Source of the DNA: Pleodorina starrii | Lineage: Eukaryota > Chlorophyta > Chlorophyceae > Chlamydomonadales > Volvocaceae | Length of the DNA stretch: 64,000 nucleotides | Assembly (NCBI GenBank): GCA_030267565.1 | Contig: BRXU01000003.1 | Span: 3,738,001-3,802,000 of the forward strand | Direction: 5' to 3' | In this document: piece by piece, positions 11,001 to 23,500 of the stretch | Position numbering within the stretch: the first letter of the stretch is position 1 | Layout of the letters: each line of letters opens with the position of its first letter | Translations under genes and position numbers: made by a program | Notes under the pieces: model-generated | The model's database searches: none | Told to the model about the DNA's origin: nothing | Seen by the model: the letters and a program-made list of their open reading frames with translations, nothing else

Positions 11001-14000
11001 CAACGGACGCCACTCCGTCCGTTTGTGTCTGTCTGTGGCGGTTGTCTTGCCTGCAGGCATCATAGGCAGCCTGGCAGCGCAGGCCGCCAGCAAGCCACCC
11101 GCCCTCCCAGTCGTCCAAGGCGGTGCCCAGCCGAGAGCCTCCGCAGGCGTTACCTTCCCCGCGGGCGGTGCTCCCAAGGACGCCGCCGCAGCAGCCGCTG
11201 GCGGCGGCGGAGGCTTCGGGGCGTTTGGCGCCGGCACGCTTGCCCCGGCGAGCGGCACCGCTGCGGCGGCCGCGAGCAAGGACGGTTCCACTGGCTTCAG
11301 CTTCGGCTTCGGCGTCACGCCCACGGGGCCCTCAGCCACCAGCGCCCCGGCGGCGCCCACGGGCGGTCTCTTCGGCTTCTCCAGCTCGGGATCCAGCTCT
11401 GGAGGCGGCCTCTTTGGGGCTGCCCCAGCTGTCACCAGCGGCACGGGGGGCCTGTTCGGGTCGCCAGCGCCTCAGGCGGCCGCCGCCAAGGATAGCGCCG
11501 CCACCGCCTCCGCCGCGGGCAAGCCCTTCAGCGCTGCTGCCGCCTCGGCTGCCAGCCTCTTCGGCGCGGCGACGGCCGGCGCGACGGCGACACAGCCCCC
11601 TGCTTTCGGGAGCCCCGCGGCCAGTTCGCCGGCGTTTGGCTTCGGAACCATGAACCTCGGGGCAGTGCCGACGCCGCAGCTCGGCGGGTCATCGGCGCTT
11701 TTTGGCGGCGGAGGCGGCGGAGGCCTCTTCGCACCGCCCGCCCGGGCGTTGACGCCTCCAGTTGCAACCGGTAAGTGTGGGGGGGGGCTATGTACTTCTG
11801 TAGACGCAGTTCCGCGCACCTCGGGTGCAAGGAAACAAGTCCGGACATCGTCGCGGACGAGTACGGACACGAGCGCGGACTCGCCGCGAGCTCGGTTCTG
11901 CCGCCCGCAGATCCACCTGCACAGGGCTCGAGAGCGCACGCGGTTGCACTGATGTGCTTCAACAGTGTGCTTTAAGGGACGCAGTACGGCACCAGCAAGT
12001 ACTGGTAGCTGAGGACCTTGTCCGATCTATCTATCTATCGTGCGTGCGTGCGTGCGTGCCGTGTGAGCAAGGTCCCACGGTATGCCTCCTCCTCGCCCAT
12101 CGTTGTCGTCGCAGCCGAGTTCACTCCCTCGTCCACCTTCACCGGCCCCAAGCCGGGCTTCGTCTTCACCACACGCGATGGGGTCACGGGCTACTACAAG
12201 GACACCCCCCCTGCCGGCCCACCTCCGACTGCCGCGCCTGCTGCACCAGCCGCAGGTGCGTCCCCGTGCTGGCTTGCCCGCCCTTCTTCCCCGCCTGTTG
12301 CGGGGCGCTTAGTTGGGCGCACCAAGGCTAATCGCCCGCCGCGGCTCACCCATTTTCCTTCTTCCTTTGCCAAGGGAAGAGGCGCTCGGGTCATGGGGCC
12401 GAGCCCTCCCTTTTTCCTCATACACTCATACACCAATCATGGGGGCCAATTCCACGACGGCGGTCGATTTCGGCATCGGGAAAGCATCATCGCGGCGCTG
12501 CTGTGTCGTTTGCTTGAGCGGAGTCTCTGCAAGTACAGCAAGTATCGCACCTGGGTGACGGGAGCCCGGGTACTGGTGTTCCGCCTTTATGATGCTCGGT
12601 GGTGAGGCGTTGTTCCCCTCCGCCGCCGCTGCTCCTGCCACAGGTGTGAAAGAAAGGTCGGTCAAGCCCGCCGCGCCGGCGGCCCCGTCCGCCGCAGCTC
12701 GGAAGGAGCCCGTGGCCGTCGCCCCGGCCGCCAAGGTGCCTGCGGTCGACATCCTGAGGCCGGGCGCGAAGGCCCCGGTGGCCGCGGCCCCGCCGCCAAG
12801 GCCGGCCAGCCCGGATGTGCCGGCGCCGGAAGCCAAGCTAGCGGACGAATCGAAGGAGGTGCGACATGCATGGTCTGCGGCCGCTGCTCGTGGGTGCTTG
12901 CTCCACACTTGCTTCCATCGGTTGCTTCATCATCCCTTCTGTTCTTTTGGTTCTGATATTATAACATTATACATTCAATTGTTTCTTCCTTCCGCCCCCA
13001 GTCCCTTCTGCCTCCAATCAAAATCGTGGTATGTGGGCAGGCTGCCTCGGCTGAGGCCAGTTTCCTGCGGGAGCTGCACGAGGTGCGCCGCATGGCCGCC
13101 AAGCTGGGGACCGTCATGCAGGACATTGCGGCGGGATGCCCCGACGCATGCCGCGCCACCAGCGGCGGCGGCAGCAGCAGCGGCGGAGCGGGCTACAAGG
13201 CCGTGGGCGCGAGCGTGGAGGCGCTCGCGCGCCGCGCGGCCGCGCTCCGCGTGCAGTATGAGCGCGCCAACAAGGTAAAATACGGTATTACCTTGAATAA
13301 TAAGACACGAATAACTCAGCTTCCTGCCAGAAGGAAGCTGTGCGCCGACGGCGCGGGGGCTTTGTCACGTACAAAAACTGTGCTACCGGTATCTTCCCAA
13401 TGTGTGAGAGCTCCGGGATTGCCTTCCCGGCCCTCGGGCTGACGGCCTTTCCCGCCCCCTTGCGCCGCCTCCGTTCTCCATCGCAGCGCGCCGCCGGCCT
13501 GTTCGACGGGCTGGGCTCGCTGCAGAGCATGCTGGACGCGCTGCAGCTCTTCTCCGGGGGAGCCGGGGCAGGCGCAGGGCCCAGCGGGGGCGGCGGCGGT
13601 GGTTTCGGAGCGGACTCTGCGCTGGCGGCTCTGGAGGCCAACCTGCCCCTGGAGCCGGCGCTGGATGGCCTGAGGCGCGACGTGGCCTCCCGGCTGGAGG
13701 TGGGGCGTGTTGTGTTGTGATTGTGGTTGTGGTTGTTACAGTGAGGGGCCCCACACTCCGGAAGAGGGGAGCAAACGGACATACATGTGTGCCCGCGTGC
13801 GCGTCATCCAGCTCAGCTGGCTAGCCGCTGGCGGGGCTGGCAGAGGTGTCATTGGCGGCGCGAGCGGCTGTCGTTGTTTGGTAGGGGGCGTCCGTCTTTT
13901 GGTGCGGGCGCTAGCAGGCGTCCTTCCTCAGTTGCTTGATCGATAGATAGCTGGCACCCGTCCCGGTTGCTCCTCGCTCGCTGTTGGTTTTCTTCTGCTT

Positions 14001-16742
14001 GTCTCCTTTGCAGGCCCTCAGCACTTGTCTGGGCGAGCTGGAGGACGTGCTGGACACCTGGGAGGCGCCGCAGGGTGAGTGCCGAACAACAACATGATGC
14101 GTCATGCACTGCCCCTCCCCCTTCCGTTCTTCGGGTTGGGTCCGGTGGGTTCCCCTGCACTCCTCTCTTGTGTCCTCTGCGTTCCATGGGCAGTCTTGTG
14201 AAGGCATGTCCGTACCAGGCCAAATATCAGGCCGAAGGCGCGCTGGTAGGCTCCATAAATCGAACCCAGAGGCGCCCCTTCGGCCTGGCACGGGCATGTC
14301 TTCACGCCCGGCTCAACTCCTCATCCTGGTCCTCACGTTTCTTGCTGTATGTTGCTGTCTGCACGCAGCCGGCGGCCAGGCCGCCTCGGCGCGCCTCTCC
14401 ACCAGCGTCCTCTACAACACGCTCGCGTCATCAGGTGAAGAAGCACGGGGCTTGGGTTGGTGTCGTGGCTAGGGTTCAATACGTGGCCCAAACGGCCGTG
14501 GCACCGGCAGGGTCCGTGTCCGCACCACCAGCCCCGGTCCTGTGGACGCGTGCGCCCCGTGTAGGTGCCTCCCGTGCGCTGGCGCCCCTTCCCACTACCG
14601 ATGAACCCGACGGGCCTTTCAACGGCACAACAAACCGTCCGATCACAATCACACGACGCCCGCATCCCATCCTTCCCGTATCCGAGGTATACTTTCCAAC
14701 GGCGTCTCCAATCTTCAATCCCATCCCTTCAGGCTTAGCACTCTCCGCCGCGGCCAGCCGGATTCTGGTCCTGGCGGCGCGGCTGGAGGAGCAGGGGGCC
14801 TGCCCTCCGGGGCTGGTCAAGGACCCGAGCGGCCCGCTGGCGGGGCTGGTGTCCTGGTGCACGGCCGGAGGCGCCTCGTCGGCCGCCGATGGCGCCGCGA
14901 TGGTGTCCCGTAGCTTGTCGTCGGCGGGCGTCAGCACGCCCTCCGCGGCGGCCCGGACGCCCGACCAGAAGGCGGCTGGCGGCAGGTGCGGTCGCGCGGG
15001 CTGCCTGCGGGCACTCTGCGGGCTTCCTGCGCGGGGTCTCTGTCAATGCCCTGCAGACCGCGAGGGCCCGACCCGTGCCGCTTGGTGGGGCTAGGCTAGG
15101 CTGCTGCGTGGCGCTGCTCGAGGCTGCCTCGCGAGGCGGGCTCTTTTGGCATTGTCATTCCGGGCATGGCCTCAGCACGATTGGCTGCCACCGCGGGGCA
15201 AAAGGGCCCAGGGCGGAAATGTGTGCGCGGGTGCCCAAAGTAGGGTTCAGGAACTCTCTTTCCGGTCCGAGTTCCAAGGGACCCGGCTGCCGCTTTACCT
15301 CAACGCGGTAGCGTGCAGCTGCTTCTTGATGCTGCCGCCGATGGGCCCTTCCGGTATCTGTGTTGTTGCTGATGTGCTGCCTGCAGTGCGGCCGGCGACA
15401 CGCAGTGGCACACGCCAAGGTCCTCGGACGGGCGCCGCTCGCCGCTACTGGCGGCCGGCACCACGCCGCCCAGCCCGCAGCAGCAGTACGCGTCGCCGCC
15501 GAAGATGGGGGCCGTGGACACCTTCCTGCCACGGCTGCAGGTACGGCACGGGTGGGACCTGTGCTTGCAGACAGCAGGACGCGGGCGCGCATGAAACTTG
15601 AAACACCCAAGCTGGACACGGATCCCCGCCCGAGGATCCCTTGACGCCATGCCTCGAGGCCCCTCTCGTCACACCATCTTGAACGCGTCCGTGCGAACCG
15701 CCCGCCGTGCAGACCCTCTTGCCACCGAGGCCGGCTCCGGGCTGATCCAACTACGGTACATTGACCTTAGCTCCCCTCCTGAATGGCTCAGACCCATGGC
15801 GCAGACGTTGTTGGTTTTGGGCTCAGATCCTTCCACAGCGCGTGTTCTGAGCGCACTTGCTGTTGGCGTTTGCTGGTATGTCGCAGGCACTGGCGCGCAT
15901 TGGCGGCAGGGTGCGAGTCACCAGCGCGGTCCGCCCGCCAGCGCCGCCGGAGCCCCCCGGCGCGGCGCTCCTGCAGCTCATGTCGTCGGCGGAGGCAGCC
16001 CGGGGGGCGCTGCCGGAGGGGCCGGAGCCGTCATCGCCGCCCCGTGCCCAGATCCGGCCGACGCCGGCCTTCAGGTGCGCACGTGTCTGTTGTTTGGGGT
16101 TTGCAGCCCGAAAGGAGTCGTGACGTGGTGACCTGGTGACACCTCTGTTCCTGCTGCTCTGTTCGTGCTGCTCGCAGCGCGGACGCGGCGCCGGCGGCTG
16201 CGGCTGCCGCCCCCAAGGCGGCTGCGCCCGCGCAGCCACCGGCGGGCTTCGATTTCGGGACGCTAGCCGCGGCCGCGCCCCGCAACACGCTGCCAACGCC
16301 GTCTTTGACATCGAAAGTGGCAGCCGCGCCGGTTGCCGCGAAGCCGCCCGCGGCGGCCCCGGCACCCGCGGCGGCGGCGCCCCCGGCTGCGAAGCCGAAA
16401 GCCGCACAGCCGCCTATCCCGACCATGGCTCAGGTTAGTGCTGACTATGCTCTCAGTCGTGCTATGGGTGATAGTATTCGGTTGGTGGTGGACGCCGAGC
16501 GCATGGTTCCCTTCTTGCGGCTTCCTTCACAGCGTGTTGTGTTTGTTCTGCGCATGCTTGTACCGCGAGCTGGATGCGGTCCCCCTCAAGGTCTCTTCGG
16601 CCCTTCCGGACGGCCCTGAGACGGATGTCGCCGCCTTCTCTGTGCACGCTGCCGGATCTGTGCGCAGCTTCAGGCGGCCACCAAGCTCCAAGCCCAAGCC
16701 CAGCAAGCAAGCAAGGCGGCTGCGGGCTCTGCTGCGGCTCCT

Positions 16743-16775
<33 letters not shown>

Positions 16776-19090
16776 CCCAAACCCGCTGCCGCGGCGCCTG
16801 CCAAGCCGTCGGGTGGAGGGCAACCTCCGGTGCCTCCCATGGCGCTCTTTGCGCAAGCTGCGCAGTTCCAGCAGAAAGCCCTCGCGCAGCAGCAGCAGGT
16901 GCGTGCACGTGTCTCTGGCGCCCCCAGAAGCTCAACGGTCTGGCGGTCTGCTGTCTGCCGGCCTTGGCACGTGCGGTATCGGTATCGTGTACTGCCGTCT
17001 TTGGGTGCACCGCCCAGGGTGCGCAGCCGCGACTGGATCTCGCCTGTAATGCACGACTCGTAACATCGTGCGTTGACAGTCGCTTTCGGTTGCAAGTGGC
17101 GCGTGGACGGTGGTCTTGTTTTCCGCTTTTGACATATCCACAATGTTTGCGATACCTGGCGCCCCTGCCTTCGCTGTCCTGAAGCAGGTTGCGCCAGTCG
17201 CCAGGCCCACGGACTCGGGTTCGAGTGCCGGCAGCACCGCCACCAGCAAGCCTCCCGCGGCCAAGCCACAGACCGCGGCAGCGCCGCCCGTGCCATCGCC
17301 CGAGGCCATGCGGGCCGCGGCGGCCGCGCAGGCGCGCCTGCAACAGCAGCAGCAGCAACGTCAGGCGCCGGCGCCGGCGTTCGGAGCAGCCGGCACGGGC
17401 GCCCAGCAGCCACCTGCGAGCGCCGCCGCGCCCGCGAGTGGTGCCTTCGGGTTTGGTTTCAACCCTCCGGCTGCGGGAGCGAGTAGCAGCAGTGGTGGTG
17501 GTGCGGCGCCCTCGAGCATAGCGCCTGCGTTTGGCGCTTTCTCCGCCACTGGGGCGCCGGCCGCAGCGGCCGCCGCTTCGAAGCCGTCCACCGGCGATTC
17601 GGGCGCTGCTGCAACTGGGGCGGGCGGTGCCAGCTTTGGTTTCGGAGCGCTGAGCTTCGGGACGACGGCGCCCAGCACGGCGGCAGCCGACGCGGGCAGC
17701 AGCGCCGCGGCCAGCAGCTCGCCGTTTGGATTTGCGCCGCCCGCGGCCTTCGGAGCGGCAACGGGGGCCAGCCTGTTTGGCGCGAGCTCTAGCGCCGCCG
17801 CGTCTGCTGCCTCCGCCGCAGCACCAACCTCGGTGCCTGCAACAGCTCCGGCCACCAGTCAAGTTCCCGCGGCGGCCTTCCCAGCCGCGGGAGTGTTTAG
17901 CACGCCGTCCGCGACAGGTCCCGCTGCTGCGACCGGTAAGCACTGCTGCTGCTGCGGAGCCCTAAGCACTGAGTCACAGATTTCGCAACACACGTTGAGC
18001 TGGTGTAGTTCGAACCTGAGCTTGTTTCGAAATCTGTCACACACATTCCTTTTGACACCTTTTTGTTGCTGTCTATGTCTTGCAGCCACGACTGGTGCGG
18101 CCAACACCGCCAGCCTATTCGGCGGACTGAACTTCGGAGGCGCTTCGTCGCCTGCCTCTGCTGCGGGGTCCGCTGGGGGCGCTGCGAACGCGGGGCCCTT
18201 CGGTAGCTTTGGTGAGTGCCGCCGCGCCGCATGGGGGTGCTTTCTTTCTTTTCGCGTCCCCCTAGCGTCACGCGACGTTGCGGCTGCCTTCCTTCTCCTG
18301 CCGCGTCCTCCTCGCGCTCTTCACACCGCCACGCCCCATGATGACATCCTGATGGCTGCTCGCAGGGCAACCAGCCACCACGGCCGGCACCAGTGGCATG
18401 CCGCTCGCGTCCGCGCCCGCTGCCGGCACGTCCCTCTTTGGCTCTTTCGCAAGCAGCGCCGCGGCGAGCAGCGCTGCGCTGGGGACGTCCGGATTCGGGG
18501 TCTTCAGCGCACCGTCGACCCCGGCGGCCGCGCCTGCCGCTACCCAGCCCGCTGCGGCTGCTCCGGCCGCTGCCGCGTTGTCCCCATTCGGCGGCGGCGC
18601 AGCCGCTGCGCCCGCCCCTGCCGCAGGGCTCTTCGGCACGCAGGGCGGCATCCAATCCAAGGCGGCCATGCCTACGGTCCAAGCGGGCGTGTTCTCGGCC
18701 TTCGGGCAGGCACCTGCCTTTGGTGCCCCGGCGGCGGCTGCCCCCGTCGCTCCGGCGTTCGGCAGCCCGGCTACGCTGGGCGGCGGCGCAGCGTCGGCGT
18801 TCGGCGCGCCAAGCCCCGCGGCTCCCGCTGCGCCGGCGCTGGGCGGCGGCGCTTTTGGGAGCTCGGGCTTTGGTGCGCCTTCCGCGTTTGGGTCACCGGC
18901 ACCCGTGCCACCGGCCGCGCCGGCAGCGCCATTTGGCGGGGCGTTCGGTCAAAGCAGTGGTTTCGGTGAGTCAGTCTTCGCGATGCACGTATTGAAGTCG
19001 GGAGTGTAAGTTGAAGGGCTACATGACCAGCCCCGCCCGTCATCTCCTGCGCATTATCACTTCCTGCCTCATCTCCTGGTGTGGTTTCGA

Positions 19091-19126
<36 letters not shown>

Positions 19127-19534
19127 CACTGTAAAAACATGCCTTGTGATGCCCGCTTGCTGCTCATGAACCCCCACGGCGCAGGGGCTGCTCCCGCGGG
19201 CACCAACGCCTTCTCCGGGTTCGCTATGCAAGCAGCCGGCGGAGCCGCACCTGCAGCAGCATCTGGGGGCGGCGGCTTTGGGGCCTTCGCGAGCGCGGCC
19301 CCTACGCCACCGGCCGCAGCGGGCGGCGGCTTTGCCGCCTTCGCTGGGCAGGGCGGTGGCTTTGGAGGCTTCGGCGCCGCCGGGCAGCAGCAGCCGCCGC
19401 AGCCGGCCCAGGGCAGCGCATTCGGGTCAGCAGGAGGCACGGGCTTCGGCGCGTTTGGGGGGCTCGGTGGCGGCATGAGTGCGCCTGCGGTCGGATCCAG
19501 CGCCGCATCGGACCTGTGGAAGCCGCGCAAGTAG
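3280..19534 (+). CDS. NUP214: NUP214-type FG nucleoporin with duplicated propeller-FG module
   Basis: Nuclear pore protein of the cytoplasmic face, acting in mRNA export (family knowledge). Thirty exons join without a frameshift into 2,978 residues. Copy A: 3280-3457, 3692-4258, 4452-4645, 4890-5045, 5262-5366, 5576-5878, 6203-6328, 6594-6819. Fusion exon: 7053-8234. Copy B and tail: 8508-9077, 9321-9514, 9737-9892, 10110-10214, 10455-10779, 11057-11770, 12115-12255, 12644-12858, 13041-13274, 13487-13699, 14014-14074, 14369-14434, 14733-14985, 15387-15540, 15887-16074, 16178-16433, 16668-16898, 17188-17935, 18086-18211, 18366-18965, 19185-19534. Propeller A is about residues 1-500 and propeller B starts near 954; both contain ESVRWVLPDSILLG and PPPVLLILTSDGALRVYGF, the blade motifs seen in NUP214/Nup159 N-domains. 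FG, LFG and FGFG repeats fill about 619-930, 1463-1700 and 2250-2978; a helical stretch (about 1820-2040) would be the coiled coil that binds partners. Acidic loops follow each propeller (LPDEDDDLLDDDEDDDD in A). An alternative is two adjacent genes, but no stop or new start separates the copies. Confidence 0.82.
8057..11770 (+). repeat. Tandem intragenic duplication, unit B
   Basis: Homology to unit A starts at the codon for VELEPAVAEL (8057), which aligns with MELQPAVAEL at 3280. The second exons (3692-4258 and 8508-9077) are almost identical in DNA until their last ~60 bases. The intron after the fourth exon (5046-5261 versus 9893-10109) is nearly identical, while the FG exons and the intron before 5576/10455 have diverged beyond simple alignment. 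Confidence 0.85.
9137..9238 (+). repeat. 17-bp minisatellite, six units, in an intron of NUP214
   Basis: Six copies of a 17-base unit (ggatgtcgcgcagtgtc and variants, 102 bp) fill part of the intron between 9077 and 9321. The matching intron of unit A (4259-4451) does not have it, so it arose or was lost after the duplication. Confidence 0.9.
12025..12060 (+). repeat. Compound tetranucleotide repeat in an intron
   Basis: A short (atct)n run is followed directly by a (gtgc)n run in the intron between NUP214 exons 11057-11770 and 12115-12255. Confidence 0.8.
14198..14305. mobile_element. MITE-like inverted-repeat element in a NUP214 intron
   Basis: The 108-bp segment begins gtgaaggcatgtccgtacc and ends with the near reverse complement (ggcacgggcatgtcttcac); a second inner pair (gccgaaggcgc / ggcgccccttcggc) extends the fold. 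It sits wholly inside the intron 14075-14368. No ORF. Target-site duplication not convincing, so the mobile origin is inferred from shape only. Confidence 0.45.
16741..16774 (+). repeat. In-frame (GCA)n run coding poly-Ala in NUP214
   Basis: About eleven GCA/CAG triplets in exon 16668-16898, read as Ala in the model, flanked by Ala/Pro/Lys codons. A similar CTG run (19091-19126) lies in the intron just before the last exon. Confidence 0.8.
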
Positions 19535-20545
19535 AGTGGCCAGCTTGAGGGCAGTTGCGGTGGGGATTGCGCTACAGAGCGGCGTGTTGCAGAGGGGCAC
19601 GGCCGTATGCAAGTCGCTAGGGAGTCGTCCTATACCGTATTCGATTTCTCCGTGGCGGAGTTTTGGAGCATTGTTGTGTCAAAGGCTCTTTGGAAGGCTT
19701 GAGCAGTAACGCTACTCGCGGTTGGAAGAGCACTGGAGCAGGCGGGTTGGGAGCGCCGGTCCCCGTTGGTGAACTACGCAGGCTGTGTTCAGAGCTTGCG
19801 AGGAGCTGTCGACGCGCACGTGCCGCCGGGGCAGAACACCTCGCCTGAGCCCTTGCAGGGGGCCCCAGACACTCGGAAGGGTATAGCCAGCGCTTACGCT
19901 CGACACCGTCCGCTCTCGACCTTTCCAGTGTCGCAGAACGAAGTTCCACGGACACCCACAGTGCGTCTGCGTTGTTCGAGTGTGTGGTATGGTACGTGTG
20001 CCAGGGGTTCTTCTCGACACTCGCCCGCGAACGACCCGGACAGCACACGTATCCCATGTAAGCTGCGGAGGCCCTCGCTCCTCAAAGAACCGGCGCGCTT
20101 CTCTCTAGTGCTCGCCGGCGTCGCCGGGCGCCACGCTGCGCCCGTTGCGACACCATGGGCCCATTTCCGCTTCCAGCTCCCCCTGCAGCTGCAGCCCAGC
20201 TTGGAGCACTGGCAACATGAACCAGCGAGAGGCCATCGTCCGACAGCACTTGGTTCAAACCCATCCACGACGAGACGATACCCGCGCGACGCGGCGCGGC
20301 GTGTGCTTCGCCTTTTTGCATTCTGCATGGACTCCTTGAAGCCGTGTCACCCCACCTCGCCACACTGCACTGCAGACTGCAACACAGAGAGCGAACACAG
20401 AATCCGTCCCGTGCATCCACGTGCCACCACGTGCTTGACCACCCGCCAGGTCGTCTCCTGGCCGCAAAAAGCACGTCGGACCTCACCCCACAAAGCACCG
20501 CCAGACAACTCCCAGTCTGCGCCCCTTAGGCCCACTCCAACGCCC
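19535..20545. other. Region between convergent 3' ends of NUP214 and NOA1
   Basis: About 1 kb with no supported gene. It should hold the 3' UTRs of the two convergent genes. Several long open frames (for example 19766-20767 +) are uninterrupted only because of GC bias and have no recognisable protein content. Confidence 0.5.
20057..20061 (+). terminator. Candidate TGTAA poly(A) signal of NUP214
   Basis: TGTAA is the usual poly(A) signal in Chlamydomonas-type algae; this one lies 523 bp after the NUP214 stop. Assigned by position only. Confidence 0.35.
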
Positions 20546-23500
20546 CTAGACCTTCTTCGCCGGCTTGGCCTGCTCCTTCTTCGGAGGCCGCGGCAGCAGG
20601 CTGGAGACGCCCTTCTTCTCAAACTCCCGCGCGTAGTCTGGAATGAGCGCCGCGTGTGTGGTGACCGTCACTCCGGGCAGCGTCCACACGCGCAGCCGCG
20701 CACGGCCGCGGCAGCCCACCGCCACCCAGCCCAGCCCCGCGATGGCCACATCGACGGAGCTGCGTGACCAATCGCTGCCCTCCACCTCCACCTCCACCGC
20801 CTCCCACTGAGGCAGCGCCGCCACATCCTCGGCCGAGTCGGGCGGAGCCAGGAGACCGTTGTCAGCAAGGGACTGCATCTTGCCGTCCACGCCTGCGGGG
20901 AGGGAAGGTTTGGCAGGACAGGGAAGGGGGGCACCGCATGAAACGACAATGAATGAACTTATTGACAGGACGCCTGGTTGGGATGGGAAGGGCAAGGAAG
21001 AGAGATAAAGCGAAGCTGCGCAAGAGTACGCGAAGGATTGGTACTGAGATTCTGTCCAACAGGTCACATACAGCACTGGTACGGCATGTATCGTACGGGT
21101 ACGGGTACGGCTCTCTTGTGATCCATCAGCAGTACTTACAATCCAGAGTACTCAGAATCCAGAGACCCGCCGTAGGCCAGCCCGCGAACCCAAAACCATA
21201 AACCCGAAACCCCCACAAGTTACGGAACAACCCGCACTCCCATACCTTCCGTCTTGCCCATGTGCAGGTTGACGTGCGCGGACACGAAGACCGTGAGGTA
21301 CAGGGTGGGGCCCGGCGCCGAAACCACGTCCAGTCGCGCCAGGCCCGCGCCCAGCAGCACCGTGTGCCCCGGCTCGATGCGGTAGGTGCGGCCGCGGAGC
21401 TGCTTGGAAGGGAGTACCTGACGGGGGGATGGGGGATGTCACAACACGTGGCCAAGATGGATGGCACATGAGAGATTCATTGTGGCATGCACACGACGTC
21501 AGTCAGGCGGGCGGGCATCTTTCCCTGCTAGGGTAGAGGCTCTATCGGTTGTCGAGCCGTGTCTCCGGCTGCCCGGCTGCCGCCAGCCATCAGATCGAGT
21601 GCACCCAGCGACCCGCCCCCTCCATCAGCCGAGACCGAACCACGGGTCGGCAGCACCAACCCCCTCTCTTTCTCCGTGTCGGGAATCAGGACCCTTCAGG
21701 ACGCGACCGGCCGCGCACCTTCCTGACGACCTCCGTGCTCAGGTAGCTCGTGAGCTGGTGCGCGTGGGGCACTCCGGGGGTGTCAAAGGTGCGGTGCTTG
21801 GGGCCCAGAGGGATGCCGGGAACCTGCGGAAGGCGGCGCACAGGCAAACGACGAGCAGCCACAGCGCCAGCGGTTTAAGAGCAGTATCAGGTCGGGCGTG
21901 AGGAGCCGAGGAGCTCCCGCTGGGCGGGCGGGGAGGTGCCACTGCCGCCAACTTTCACCTCCTGCCCCGGGGGCGCGCACCCACCTGCAACAGACCGAGC
22001 GTGGTTCCCGGAACCGGCGCCACCGTCGGGTCACCTGCGGGGGCATTAAATGGGGTCAGAGAGTGATATGCTCCCTTATATTACCGGTACACGAATACAT
22101 GATGGATCGGTTGCGTTGCGCGGGGTTTGAATGAGCCGCCACGAAGCCGCAGCGAATACACGCAGCCGAGAAAGGAGAGGCGCAGGTTTGGAAAGCGAGG
22201 GAAGAGAAGCGAAGCGAGCGACGGGCCGGCGTTCCGTTTCAGGTGACTTGCTTTGGCGTTAATACCGCAACCACCACCGCAAGGCACGGACCGGGGGCAG
22301 CAGCGCGGGCCGACAAGGCTTACGGTGGCAAAACAACGAGCACCCGTTGTTATGACATCAGCAGTAGCAGGGTAGTAGCAGCAGCAGCAGCAGCAGCAGC
22401 AGCAGGGCAGCAGCGCCCTTTCATCGCGCCGGCGCACATGCGATACCCGCCCTCCCCGCTGTGCTCGGTTCTGGGTTATCACTCACCCTTGCCGTCCGTG
22501 CCCGCCAGCCGCTTCATGGCCCGAATGAGCGAGCTCTTGCCCGCATTCTGCGCACCCACCACCCACAAGTCCCCCCGGAAGCCTAGAGCCTGCCGGATGT
22601 CCTGTTGGGCGGCAGCCAGTCGCAGAGCAAGCGCCAGGTCAACAGGGGGCGAAATGAGGTGCCTCGAGAGCTTGTGGACAGCTTGTGGACGGGGCGAAAA
22701 GCGCGGGCCCCCGACCCCCTGAGTCACCTTCATTTATCCACCCTTCAAGTGGGGATACCGGTACCCTGACTCCGAAACCATGCAGACTGCGGTCGCACCG
22801 GGCTGACGGCATTCCGCCTTGTCGCCTCTTAACTCAATTCTTCCGTACCAAAGGCCGGCCCCGTCCACGGCCAATCGCAGCGCGCTGGCAGCGCCGGCTT
22901 CGAAGCGCGCGGCATCACCGTCGGGGGCCGCAGACGCGTTACAGCACGGCCCCGGGTGCCGCGGAGGCGGAGCCCGGCAGACATGCCAGGCCTCAGGCGC
23001 CATCCTCCGTCTGCGTCTGCGTCCCTTCCCTTCCAACACAAAAGGTAACTGTATACTGTAATGTTACATGTATGTTAGGTTGTATGAAATGCAAGTCATG
23101 CCGGGTCCTCCCGCCCCGCTCCGCTTATTTCGCTGCGGGTGTTTCTCTCATCTCCCTTTCCCCGATATCGCGTCACACTGCCCCGGCACCGGTACGCGTC
23201 ACGGCCCACCTGCACCATGTCCTTGACTCCCAGTCCCTTGGCGGCGCTGACCATGAAGACCTTCTCCGCGTGGGGCAGACCCGCCTGCTTCAGCCGCGTG
23301 CGCACCCATTGCTGTCGGCGGCAGCAGCGGCCGCAGGGGACAGCGCGACGCGCCCGGGAGGGAAGAAACGTGGAGGGAGGGACGGGCAGTGAAGACCATG
23401 AGGGCGGAAGGACGGATCAGCGTTGGCGTCCCGCAGGCCGGCGAAACAAAGCCCCCAACCTACGCCCCAAATGACGGTTCTATTCTTTTTGTCGCCTAGG

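Noticed and set aside
17110..18969. 619-codon continuous open frame
   Set aside because: Its first part is the real NUP214 exon 17188-17935, but beyond 17935 it reads through introns into the wrong frame; the spliced model keeps FG repeats throughout.
19766..20767. 333-codon plus-strand open frame between NUP214 and NOA1
   Set aside because: It overlaps the 3' end of NOA1 on the other strand and its sequence shows no domain; GC-rich DNA leaves such frames open by chance.
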